A stretch of 12,363 nt of DNA from Thermoleophilia bacterium (lineage in GTDB: Bacteria > Actinomycetota > Thermoleophilia > Gaiellales > Gaiellaceae). The stretch is from the NCBI GenBank assembly GCA_016844515.1, contig JAERMP010000142.1, positions 5,422 to 17,784 on the forward strand. The letters are read 5' to 3'. Below the pieces are notes generated by a model. It was not told the DNA's origin. It searched no databases and saw only the letters and a program-made list of their open reading frames with translations. Each line of letters opens with the position of its first letter. Position 1 is the first letter of the stretch. Shown piece by piece: positions 1 to 6,324 of the stretch. The translations under genes were made by a program, and so were the position numbers.

Positions 1-378
1 TGCGAAGTCGATCAGCCGCTTCGAGAGCTCCGTATCGGCGCTCTGAAGATTCAGAATCACCGGAATCTGCGCCTTGTAGCGATCGGCGATCTGCTTCGCG
101 TCGTTGAACGTCCTCGGCACGACCAAGTGCACCTTCGCGGGAGACGGCGTATCGACGCTGCGGAGTCGCGATGAGCGCTCGCGACGCGGCGGCGCTTCCT
201 CGGAGGCCCATTCATCGGCCTCGGACGTGCTCGGCAGCCGCCTCACGTTCTTGCGGTCGCGGCGCCGGTAGTCCTCCTCGAGCTGCTCGTTGGTCTGGTG
301 CCCGTCGTCATCCCATTCCTCGTCCTCGGCGATTCCGAAGTAGACGAGCGTTCGGTTCCAAAGGTCTGTGAAGCCCAT
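1..378 (-). CDS. sepF: Cell division protein SepF, N-terminal 126 residues (runs off the left edge)
   Basis: SepF anchors and bundles FtsZ at the division septum on the inner face of the membrane. The ATG at 378 opens with an amphipathic stretch (MGFTDLWNRTLVYFGIA) that fits the N-terminal membrane-targeting helix of the family. An acidic, then arginine-rich linker follows (about residues 18–78). The start of the SepF core is then seen: KVHLVVPRTFNDAKQIADRY, followed by IPVILNLQ and a segment ending KRLIDF. The rest of the core lies beyond base 1. The start is 12 bases after the yggS stop, and yggS (ylmE)–sepF is a classic order in Gram-positive division clusters, which supports both calls. 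No separate promoter is visible, so it is probably read from the upstream operon. Confidence 0.93.
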   Translation of the reverse strand, partial: MGFTDLWNRTLVYFGIAEDEEWDDDGHQTNEQLEEDYRRRDRKNVRRLPSTSEADEWASEEAPPRRERSSRLRSVDTPSPAKVHLVVPRTFNDAKQIADRYKAQIPVILNLQSADTELSKRLIDFA

Positions 379-390
379 GACCGCGGGAGT

Positions 391-1002
391 CTAGCCCCGC
401 GCGTCGCGAAAGAGGATCTCTCCCACCCTCACGAGCGTCGCGCCCTCCTCCACCGCTACGCGATAGTCCTGGGACGTGCCCATGCTGAGCTCGGGAAGAC
501 TGTGCTCGGCTGCGAGCTCGCGCAAGCGGCGGAAGTACGGCCGAGACGCCTCGGGATCGTCGGCGAGCGGCGGCATCGTCATCAGGCCGCGGATGAACGG
601 GTGGCGCTCCACGTAGCCGCCGATCTCCTCGGGAGCGATGCCGGACTTCGTCGCCTCGCCCGAGAGGTTCACCTCGAGCAACGCCGGAGTGGTAAGCCGT
701 CCGGCTGCCGATTCGGACGCGAGCGAGTGGACGAGCTCGCAGATGCCGTTCACGACCTTCACCTTGTTCGACTGCAGATGGCCGATGAAGTGCCACCGGA
801 ACGCATCGCCGTAGATCGCGTGCTTGCGCTCGAGGTCTTGCGCTCGATTCTCTCCGACGACCTCGACACCCGCCTCCGCGAGTACCGCCATCTCCTCGGC
901 GGAGACGTACTTGGTTGCGACGACAACCGTTACCGCGGGTCCGACTTCGTCGCGAACTCGCTGGTAGCGCGCGCCGATCTCGTGAGCCGACGCGACGCTC
1001 AC
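391..1002 (-). CDS. yggS: YggS/PLPBP-family pyridoxal phosphate homeostasis protein
   Basis: This is a 203-residue single-domain PLP-binding protein of the YggS/YlmE/PROSC family. The family binds PLP without known catalysis and affects vitamin B6 and amino-acid balance. The PLP lysine is K31 in VVATKYV. Other family marks are GENRAQDL, WHFIGHLQSNK, LLEVNLSGEATKSG, GLMTMPPL and the phosphate-binding end SMGTSQDYRVAVEEGATLVRVG. The usual length is about 220–235, so the N-terminal helix before the lysine is short here. The start is a GTG whose GTGA overlaps the stop of the upstream nucleotidyltransferase gene, suggesting translational coupling. sepF follows after 12 bases. Family assignment is firm; the physiological role is by family. 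Confidence 0.93.
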   Translation of the reverse strand: MSVASAHEIGARYQRVRDEVGPAVTVVVATKYVSAEEMAVLAEAGVEVVGENRAQDLERKHAIYGDAFRWHFIGHLQSNKVKVVNGICELVHSLASESAAGRLTTPALLEVNLSGEATKSGIAPEEIGGYVERHPFIRGLMTMPPLADDPEASRPYFRRLRELAAEHSLPELSMGTSQDYRVAVEEGATLVRVGEILFRDARG

Positions 1003-2996
1003 GACGCCTCCGCCGCTGCGACGAGCTCGCGTGCGGCGGCGAGCTCCGACTCTCGTCCTTCCAGCTCGCCGTTCAGCTTCCGGCGCCTGAGCTCCGCCAG
1101 TACCTCGCCTATTCGCGGTGACTCCGGAAGACCCATCGACACGAGGTCCGCGCCGCCGATCTCGAGCTCAACAGTGCGCAGGCGCACGAAATAGTCACGC
1201 AATGCCTGATGCTCCTCCGCGGCAAGCGCGAGCAGAGGTGCATCGGGCGCGAACGGATCCGCCAGCGCGACGACCTGGGCCGGATCGAGCTCCTCCTCGC
1301 GCAGCCGTTCGACGATCCGCGGCCCAACGGTGATCGCTCCGACGATCCTGTCCACATCGCGGCGACGGACCTTGAGACGGTCGAGCCAGTCGAACGCCTC
1401 GTCGGAGCTCATGTGGCGAGCCAGCACGGCGACGCCGAGCCTCCAGACTGGGACGTCGACCTCGAGATCGTCCCGCAGCGCACGCGCGCGCTCGAAGAGA
1501 GTGGCGGCTTCGGGATCTCCGCGGAGATGGGGATGAATGGCGCGGTCGACGCCCAGCTCGCCTAGTCGCTGGATCCCGCCCGGTGCGCCGGGATCCTCGA
1601 GCAGCTGCACGAGCTCGTCGCGCAGCCGGACGGACGAGAGATCCCCGACGAGCCCCATCTCGATGCATCCCCGCGCGAGGCGCGTCGTGTGCTCGTCGAA
1701 GCGAAAGCCGTAGCGCGCCTCGTAGCGAATGCCGCGGAAGATCCGCGTGGGATCGTCGATGAACGACAGGTTGTGGAGGACCCTGAGCACCCGCGCTGCG
1801 AGGTCGGAGCGGCCATCGTACGGATCGACGAGGTGCCCGAAGTCCGCAGGCTTGAGAGACGCCGCCATCGCGTTGATCGTGAAGTCGCGGCGACGGAGAT
1901 CCTCACGCAAGGCCGCCCGCTCGACGGTAGGTAGCGCGCCGGGAGAGTCGTAGAACTCCGTTCTCGTGGTGACGACGTCGAGTCGCTCGCCGTCCCCGTA
2001 GGACACGATCGCGGTCCCGAACTTGTCGTGTGGCGTGAAGCGACCGCCGAGCGCAGTCGCGAGAGAACGCGCGAACGCGATCGCGTCGCCCTCGACCGCG
2101 ATGTCGATGTCGAAGTTCTCCTCGCCCAGGAGGATGTCGCGAAGCGTCCCGCCCACGATGTAGACGCCCTCGGCCCGGTCGCCGAGCGTCGCGACCGCGT
2201 CGACAATTGGCTGGAGGTGTTCGAGTGCGTGCAGCTCCTGAGCCAAGCTCATCCCCTCTACGGCGGGCGCGGGTTCCACGCCCTCGAGCGCGCGGAGAAG
2301 GTCGGATCGGCTGACCACGCCGACGAGCTCGTCGTCTCGAAGCACCGCGACGCGGCCGTCCTCGGCGCTCGTGACAAGCGCCTGGAGCTCGGCAAGCGGC
2401 GCGTCTTCGGAGGCGACGGCCACACGGCTGCTCATGATCCCGCGCACGGGCGCGTGCGCCAGGTCGTGTCCGACTGCCTTGTCGAGATCCTCCCGGCTGA
2501 CGCCGCCCACGACTCGCCCGTCTTCGACCACGAAGACGCCGCTTTGCCCGTGCCGCTGGCAGAGCGTCATCGCATTTCGAACGGTCTCGTCGGGACCGAC
2601 TGAGCGCGGCGGAGTGGACATGACGTCGCGCGCGCGGCGCGGCTCACGCTGCGCCTGTCCGAGCGCGTCGAGAACGACGGCCCGCGCCTCGTCGAGACCC
2701 AGGCGCGCGATGGCCGATGCCGCCTGCGCATGGCCACCCCCGCCCAGGGCGGCCGCGAGCACGGAGGCGTCGATTCGATCGGTTCGGCTACGAACGACCG
2801 CGAACACGCGACTGTCCATCTCGACGAGCACGACGAGCGCGCGCGCATCCGTGAGGTCGACGATCTTGTGAGCGAGGTTCGAGACGCCCTCCACGTACTC
2901 CGGCCAGTGGACGGCCGCGAGGAGGACCTCCTCTCCCCCGGCGTCTACAGGCTCGAGCGCATGAGATCCTGGCGGGCGCCGTGGCGGAGGCACCAC
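999..2996 (-). CDS. DHHA1–CBS–CBS–tRNA nucleotidyltransferase/poly(A) polymerase, C-terminal part of a frame-disrupted fusion
   Basis: This reading frame carries the larger part of a fused DHH/nucleotidyltransferase. Domains in order (residues of the open frame) are: DHHA1 with RSR and the GGGGH motif (about 20–110, GGGGH at 85–89); two CBS domains (about 124–180 and 183–240); then the class II nucleotidyltransferase head, with VGGTLRD near 281–287, catalytic DxD at D296/D298, RRDFTINAM at 369–377 and the DPYDGRSDL segment; then the helical neck and body, with RVLHNLSFIDDPTRIFRGIRY collinear with known CCA/A-adding enzymes. It likely adds A or CCA to tRNA 3' ends, by family. The first 13 or so residues from the ATG at 2996 resemble nothing in the family. 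They lie out of frame over the end of the DHH part, so this is probably not a natural start. The stop overlaps the yggS GTG. CCA versus A-only addition cannot be told from motifs alone. Confidence 0.85.
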   Translation of the reverse strand: MVPPPRRPPGSHALEPVDAGGEEVLLAAVHWPEYVEGVSNLAHKIVDLTDARALVVLVEMDSRVFAVVRSRTDRIDASVLAAALGGGGHAQAASAIARLGLDEARAVVLDALGQAQREPRRARDVMSTPPRSVGPDETVRNAMTLCQRHGQSGVFVVEDGRVVGGVSREDLDKAVGHDLAHAPVRGIMSSRVAVASEDAPLAELQALVTSAEDGRVAVLRDDELVGVVSRSDLLRALEGVEPAPAVEGMSLAQELHALEHLQPIVDAVATLGDRAEGVYIVGGTLRDILLGEENFDIDIAVEGDAIAFARSLATALGGRFTPHDKFGTAIVSYGDGERLDVVTTRTEFYDSPGALPTVERAALREDLRRRDFTINAMAASLKPADFGHLVDPYDGRSDLAARVLRVLHNLSFIDDPTRIFRGIRYEARYGFRFDEHTTRLARGCIEMGLVGDLSSVRLRDELVQLLEDPGAPGGIQRLGELGVDRAIHPHLRGDPEAATLFERARALRDDLEVDVPVWRLGVAVLARHMSSDEAFDWLDRLKVRRRDVDRIVGAITVGPRIVERLREEELDPAQVVALADPFAPDAPLLALAAEEHQALRDYFVRLRTVELEIGGADLVSMGLPESPRIGEVLAELRRRKLNGELEGRESELAAARELVAAAEAS

Positions 2997-3508
2997 GCGA
3001 GCGCATCGGCGTCACGCTGGGTGCTCGACGGGTACGTGAGGGATCCCGTGTCCTCGTGGATCCCGAGGGCGAACGTCGTCGCCTCGAGCGCGTTCGGGAG
3101 GATCTCGCGCTCGGCGAGGATGCCCACGAGGGTCGTCGTCAGGGCGCCGTCCGCGGAGAAGACGGCCGCTTCCTCGTGCACCCACTCCGGGGGCCCGGTC
3201 TCCCCGTGATGGTCGAAGAGCGCCTTCTCGACGGAGGGATCGAGCGCGACGGGCTCGAGCTCGCCGAGCCGCGAAGCGGTCGTGGCCTCGATCACGATCA
3301 ACCGCCTGATGGCGTCGAGCTCGAGCTTCCCGGTCTCCGCTATCGCCCCCAGCTCGTCGGCGTGCAGGCGGTAGAAATCCCGGACGTTGCGGTTGAGCGA
3401 GCCCACTGCGACAACTGCTCCGGGGTACAGGAGACGCGCAGCGAGCATCGCTGCGAACGCATCGAAGTCGGTGTTCCCGTGGGTGGCGATGACCTCCTCG
3501 GCGCGCAT
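2945..3508 (-). CDS. DHH-domain N-terminal part of the same fusion (ends early at a frame change)
   Basis: This 187-residue frame is a DHH phosphoesterase domain of the kind that precedes DHHA1–CBS–nucleotidyltransferase in large actinobacterial and thermophile proteins. Visible motifs are HGNTDFDAFAA (motif I, residues 10–20), a second metal-site position reading IVIEATTASRL where Asp is usual but Glu74 is seen, FDHHGE (DHH at 99–101), and GIHEDTGSLTY (motif IV). The frame stops soon after GARQDLMR, exactly where DHHA1 should follow, and the DHHA1 part continues in another frame just downstream. From 3508 to the end at 999 is 2510 bases, not a multiple of three, so one base gained or two lost would join them. 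DHH enzymes cleave short oligonucleotides or cyclic dinucleotides; without DHHA1 this fragment would probably be inactive. The gene follows the GNAT gene by 18 bases. Confidence 0.82.
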   Translation of the reverse strand: MRAEEVIATHGNTDFDAFAAMLAARLLYPGAVVAVGSLNRNVRDFYRLHADELGAIAETGKLELDAIRRLIVIEATTASRLGELEPVALDPSVEKALFDHHGETGPPEWVHEEAAVFSADGALTTTLVGILAEREILPNALEATTFALGIHEDTGSLTYPSSTQRDADALAWCLRHGARQDLMRSSL

Positions 3509-3526
3509 GGGCTCATTCTGCCGCTG

Positions 3527-4063
3527 TTACTGCGCCACAGGCTCGAGCGTGAGCCGATACCGGATGGCCGGCGCAGTCGTGCCGAAGAGGTGCTCGTCCT
3601 TGGCGCCCCCATCCGCAACCCAGCCGACGAGCTCGTAGAAGCGCCTCGTCCGCGGGTTGTCCTCGAAGACCCACAGGATCGCCTCGGCGAAGCCGTCGCC
3701 CCGAAGCCGACTCACCGACTCCGCCATGAGCTCTCGACCAACGCCGTGACCCTGCGCATCGGGAAGCACGTAGATCGCGTACAGCTCGCCGACATGGGCT
3801 TCCTCCTCACTCCAGTTCGGTCCCGACGATGCAAAGCCGACGACCGCGGCTCCGAGCTCCGCGACGAGCGTGTGTGACCGAGCCGGCGCAGTCTCGACGA
3901 TGTGGCGCCACTGCGCCGCGGACTCGTCGACCGAGATGGTGCCAAGCTGCTCCGCGGTGAAGATGTGCGAATAGGCGTGTCTCCACGTGGCGGCGCGAAC
4001 GTGCCCGATGGCGCCCGCGTCGTCAGGGGTCGCTGTCCGGACCTGCGGGAGAGGGCGAGGCAA
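3527..4063 (-). CDS. GNAT-family N-acetyltransferase
   Basis: This 178-residue protein has a single GCN5-related acetyltransferase fold, which moves an acetyl group from acetyl-CoA to an amine. It shows an N-terminal VRTATPDDAGAIGHV strand/helix, the LYAIYVLPDAQGHGVGRELM segment with the pyrophosphate-binding QGHGVG loop at residues 104–109 (motif A), and ILWVFEDNPRTRRFYELVGW (motif B, with the NxxxRRFYE signature). The substrate cannot be read from sequence. The best start in frame is a TTG at 4063, 8 bases past the ridA stop, with a GGGA run just upstream. It sits inside the minus-strand operon between ridA and the DHH gene. Confidence 0.88.
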   Translation of the reverse strand: MPRPLPQVRTATPDDAGAIGHVRAATWRHAYSHIFTAEQLGTISVDESAAQWRHIVETAPARSHTLVAELGAAVVGFASSGPNWSEEEAHVGELYAIYVLPDAQGHGVGRELMAESVSRLRGDGFAEAILWVFEDNPRTRRFYELVGWVADGGAKDEHLFGTTAPAIRYRLTLEPVAQ

Positions 4064-4071
4064 TCCCGTCC

Positions 4072-4461
4072 CTACACGTGCGCAATCGCCTCGATCTCGA
4101 CGAGCGCGCCGCTCGGGAGCCCCGAGATCTGCACCGTAGAGCGCGCCGGCGGACGATCGCCGACGTGTTTCGCGTACACCTCGTTCATCCCGCCGAAGTC
4201 GCCGAGATCCATCAGGAAGACCGTCGTCTTGACGAGCTTGTCGAGACCGCTGCCCGCTGCTTCGAGGATCGCGGAGAGGTTCTTCATGATCTGCTCGGTC
4301 TGCTCTGCAACAGCGGGGCCCGCGAGTTGACTCGTCTCGAGGCTGATTCCGAGCTGTCCCGCGACGAAGACGACGTCGCCGACGCGAATCGCCTGGTTGT
4401 ACGGCGCACCCTGGAATGGTCCGGGAGCGCGGTCGGTGCGTACGACCTCTTTCTCTGCCAC
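4072..4461 (-). CDS. RidA-family (YjgF/YER057c) enamine/imine deaminase
   Basis: This 129-residue protein is full length for the Rid family. RidA enzymes hydrolyse reactive enamine/imine intermediates such as 2-aminoacrylate, released by PLP enzymes like serine/threonine dehydratase, and so protect other PLP enzymes. The family pattern is clear: PYNQAIRVGDVVFVAGQLG near the start, EQTEQIMKNLSAILEAAGS, the catalytic arginine R107 in PARSTV, and LPSGALVEIEAIA carrying the conserved glutamates E122/E124. Arginine in this position marks the deaminase-active subgroup. It starts at GTG 4461 with a good ribosome-binding site 5 bases upstream. The stretch before it is the palindromic repeat at 4479–4506. 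A yggS gene in the same unit fits a shared PLP-related role. Confidence 0.92.
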   Translation of the reverse strand: MAEKEVVRTDRAPGPFQGAPYNQAIRVGDVVFVAGQLGISLETSQLAGPAVAEQTEQIMKNLSAILEAAGSGLDKLVKTTVFLMDLGDFGGMNEVYAKHVGDRPPARSTVQISGLPSGALVEIEAIAHV

Positions 4462-4466
4462 GTGAG

Positions 4467-4473
4467 CCCCTTT
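4467..4473 (-). promoter_or_regulatory. Ribosome-binding site of the RidA-family gene
   Basis: Read on the minus strand this is AAAGGGG, five bases ahead of the GTG at 4461. It is the clearest Shine–Dalgarno-like site in the left block and decides the GTG as start. Other genes here rely on stop/start overlaps instead. Confidence 0.6.
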
Positions 4474-4478
4474 CTTAG

Positions 4479-4506
4479 TGGGGTCAGACCCGTGGGGTCA
4501 GACCCC
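4479..4506. repeat. Two tandem copies of a 14-bp palindromic GGGGTCAGACCCC-type unit
   Basis: The plus strand reads TGGGGTCAGACCCG at 4479–4492 and TGGGGTCAGACCCC at 4493–4506, a 14-base period with only the last base differing. Each unit is an inverted repeat (arms GGGGTC/GACCCC around a central A; the first copy lacks the outermost pair). The repeat covers the last codons and the TGA stop of the HisB-like gene at 4484–4486 and the start of the gap before the RidA gene. I see no other copy in the window. It could be a dispersed REP-like element or a hairpin in the mRNA. No T-run follows, so a simple intrinsic terminator is unlikely. Confidence 0.8.
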
Positions 4507-4999
4507 GGCAGGCATCGGCCAGCGCGACGCCGAGCGCCTTGAATATCGCCGACAGGACGTGCTGCGAGTTCTCGCCTTCGATCAACCGAACGTGGATCGT
4601 CAGCCCGGCAGATTCGGCGAGGTCGTGGAGGAACGCGGCAGCGAGATCGGTCTGGAGCCCACCTGCTCTCGTCGAGGTCAGGTCTGCGTTCGAGGCTACG
4701 AGGGGCTTCCCCGATGCTTCGACGACCACCATCGCGAGCGCCTCGTCGGCCGGAGCGATCCCGAAACCGCGACCCGTGGCTCCGTCGCCACCGAGGAGAG
4801 GCACGAGAGCCTCTCCGAGGGCAGCTCCAGCCTGCCCCACCTCCGCCTCGGGTTCCCCCGGCGCAATCTCCAGCTGCAACTCGAAGCCGCCGGTGTGCGC
4901 GAGCTCCTCGAGGAGGTGATCCAGCACGGCGACGCCCGTCGTCACGCGACTCTCTCCCCCGCTCGCGAGGATGATCCGAGCCGCGCTCGCGTTCGTCAC
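4484..4999 (-). CDS. Degenerate HisB-like (imidazoleglycerol-phosphate dehydratase fold) protein
   Basis: This 171-residue protein aligns along much of its length with HisB, which dehydrates imidazoleglycerol phosphate in histidine synthesis, but it has lost most manganese ligands. Matches to the family are TTGVAVLDHLLEELAHTGGF (HisB: TG..F.DHML), PADEALAMVVVEASGKP (HisB: PMDE...VDLSGRP), IHVRLIEGENSQH and SAIFKALGVALADA. H28 in the DHL motif, H136 and H147 remain. The HHT(I/V)ED motif is gone (GEPEAEVGQAG instead), the His before the GGF-type strand is T36, and the HHxxEA motif is QHVLSA. The N-terminal R.T.ET segment is missing too, and the end is GLTPRV, coded by the palindromic repeat, in place of the usual STKG. 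HisB is usually about 195 residues. The GTG start at 4999 overlaps the murA stop as GTGA, so it is probably translated by coupling to murA. It is likely not a histidine enzyme; a structural or regulatory role is a guess. Confidence 0.8.
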   Translation of the reverse strand: MTNASAARIILASGGESRVTTGVAVLDHLLEELAHTGGFELQLEIAPGEPEAEVGQAGAALGEALVPLLGGDGATGRGFGIAPADEALAMVVVEASGKPLVASNADLTSTRAGGLQTDLAAAFLHDLAESAGLTIHVRLIEGENSQHVLSAIFKALGVALADACRGLTPRV

Positions 5000-6309
5000 A
5001 GCTCGGTCCGCTCGATCCCCGCGCCCAGACCTTGCAGGCGCTCGTCGATCCGCTCGTATCCGCGATCGATCTGACGGATGTTCCCGATCGTCGACGTGCC
5101 CTCGGCACACAGCGCGGCGATGAGCATCGCCATCCCAGCGCGAATGTCGGGGCTCTCGAGCCGTTCGCCGTAGAGCTTCGCGGGGCCTGTCACGACCACC
5201 CTGTGCGGGTCGCAGAGGATGATGCGAGCCCCCATCGTCACGAGCTTGTCCACGAAGACGAGGCGGTTCTCGAACATCTTCTCGAAGATCAGGATCGTGC
5301 CGTGCGCCTGCGTCGCCACGGCGACCGCGATCGAGGTGAGGTCGGCGGGGAACGCGGGCCACACGCCGCTGTCGATCTTCGGAATCTGGCCGCCGAGATC
5401 GTCCTCGATCACGAGGCGCTGGCCGGCCGGAAGCCGCACGGACCGCTCCCCCACCTCCATCTCGATGCCGAGCTTGCGGAACGCCGGCACGATCGAGACG
5501 AGGTCGTCGGGCTCGACGCCCTCGACGACGATCTCGCCACCGGTCGCCGCAGCGAGCCCGACGAAGCTCGCCACCTCGATGTGGTCGGGCCCGATCTCGT
5601 ACTGCCCTCCGTCGAGCCTCTCGACGCCGCCGATGTGGAGCACGTTCGAGCCGATCCCCTCGATCTCGGCGCCGATGGAGACGAGGAAGCGGCAGAGATC
5701 CTGGATGTGGGGCTCGCAGGCTGCGTTCGCGAGCACGGTCTCGCCCTCGGCGAGGACGGCCGCCATGATCGCGTTCTCCGTTCCCATGACCGAGGCCTCG
5801 TCGAGATAGACGCGGGTTCCCCGCAGGCGGCCGTTCGAGCTGAGCTCGTAGACGCCGTCGATCGAAAACTCGGCGCCGAGTGCAGCGAACGCATGCACGT
5901 GCGTGTCGAGGCGACGGCGACCGATAACGTCGCCACCGGGGGGCGGCACGGTGACACGACCGAAGCGAGCGAGCAAAGGCCCCGCGAGCAGGAACGACGC
6001 TCGGATCTCGCGTGCAAGCTCTGGGTCGAGATCTGTCTTGGAAACGCTCCCTGGATCGACGCGGACCTCGTTTGAACCGGTCCACTCGACGTCGGCGCCG
6101 AGATCCGCGAGCAGCTCGACCATCGTTTCGACGTCTCGTATGCGCGGGACATTCGAGAGCCGCACCTCGTCCGAGGCGAGCACGCACGCAGCGAGGATCG
6201 GAAGCGCGCCATTCTTGTTCCCCGAGGCGCGGATCGTTCCCGAGAGCGGACGGCCTCCCTCGATGACGAAGGACTGCATCGCGCGGGCAATGGTACTCGC
6301 CGCCTTCAT
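4996..6309 (-). CDS. murA: MurA-family UDP-GlcNAc 1-carboxyvinyltransferase with Asp at the fosfomycin-target Cys
   Basis: MurA transfers enolpyruvate from PEP to UDP-GlcNAc, the first committed step of peptidoglycan synthesis, in the cytoplasm. The 437-residue frame has the expected two-lobed enolpyruvate-transferase pattern: FVIEGGRPLSGTI at the start, K32/N33 in SGNKNGALP, R103 in EIRASFLLAGPLL, the PGG loop, D323 in FPADLTS, R390 in SPDIRAG, and R416 in QIDRGYERIDERL. The loop reads PGGDVIG with D127 where E. coli has Cys115. Mycobacterial and chlamydial MurA have the same change, which makes them insensitive to fosfomycin. The WPAFPADLTSIAVAVATQA segment departs from the usual PTDMQAQ version, so this is a divergent subclade. 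The ATG at 6309 has a GGGTGA just upstream; an in-frame ATG at 6279 (MQSFVIEGG) would match the family N-terminus better. The gene follows the peptidase by 15 bases and overlaps the HisB-like start. Confidence 0.93.
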   Translation of the reverse strand: MKAASTIARAMQSFVIEGGRPLSGTIRASGNKNGALPILAACVLASDEVRLSNVPRIRDVETMVELLADLGADVEWTGSNEVRVDPGSVSKTDLDPELAREIRASFLLAGPLLARFGRVTVPPPGGDVIGRRRLDTHVHAFAALGAEFSIDGVYELSSNGRLRGTRVYLDEASVMGTENAIMAAVLAEGETVLANAACEPHIQDLCRFLVSIGAEIEGIGSNVLHIGGVERLDGGQYEIGPDHIEVASFVGLAAATGGEIVVEGVEPDDLVSIVPAFRKLGIEMEVGERSVRLPAGQRLVIEDDLGGQIPKIDSGVWPAFPADLTSIAVAVATQAHGTILIFEKMFENRLVFVDKLVTMGARIILCDPHRVVVTGPAKLYGERLESPDIRAGMAMLIAALCAEGTSTIGNIRQIDRGYERIDERLQGLGAGIERTEL

Positions 6310-6324
6310 TCGGTCACCCGCGCG

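Noticed and set aside
2981..3877. Plus-strand 298-residue open frame
   Set aside because: It is antisense to the DHH and GNAT genes, both with clear motifs, and its product shows no domain.
5032..6075. Plus-strand 347-residue open frame
   Set aside because: It is antisense to murA, rich in Asp/Arg/His repeats typical of the reverse frame of a GC-rich gene, and has no recognisable motif.
4484..6187. A 567-residue minus-strand open frame reading from inside murA through the HisB-like gene
   Set aside because: Its first two-thirds are an Arg-rich shifted frame of murA. Only the part from the GTG at 4999 looks like protein, and the GTGA overlap with the murA stop gives a better start.
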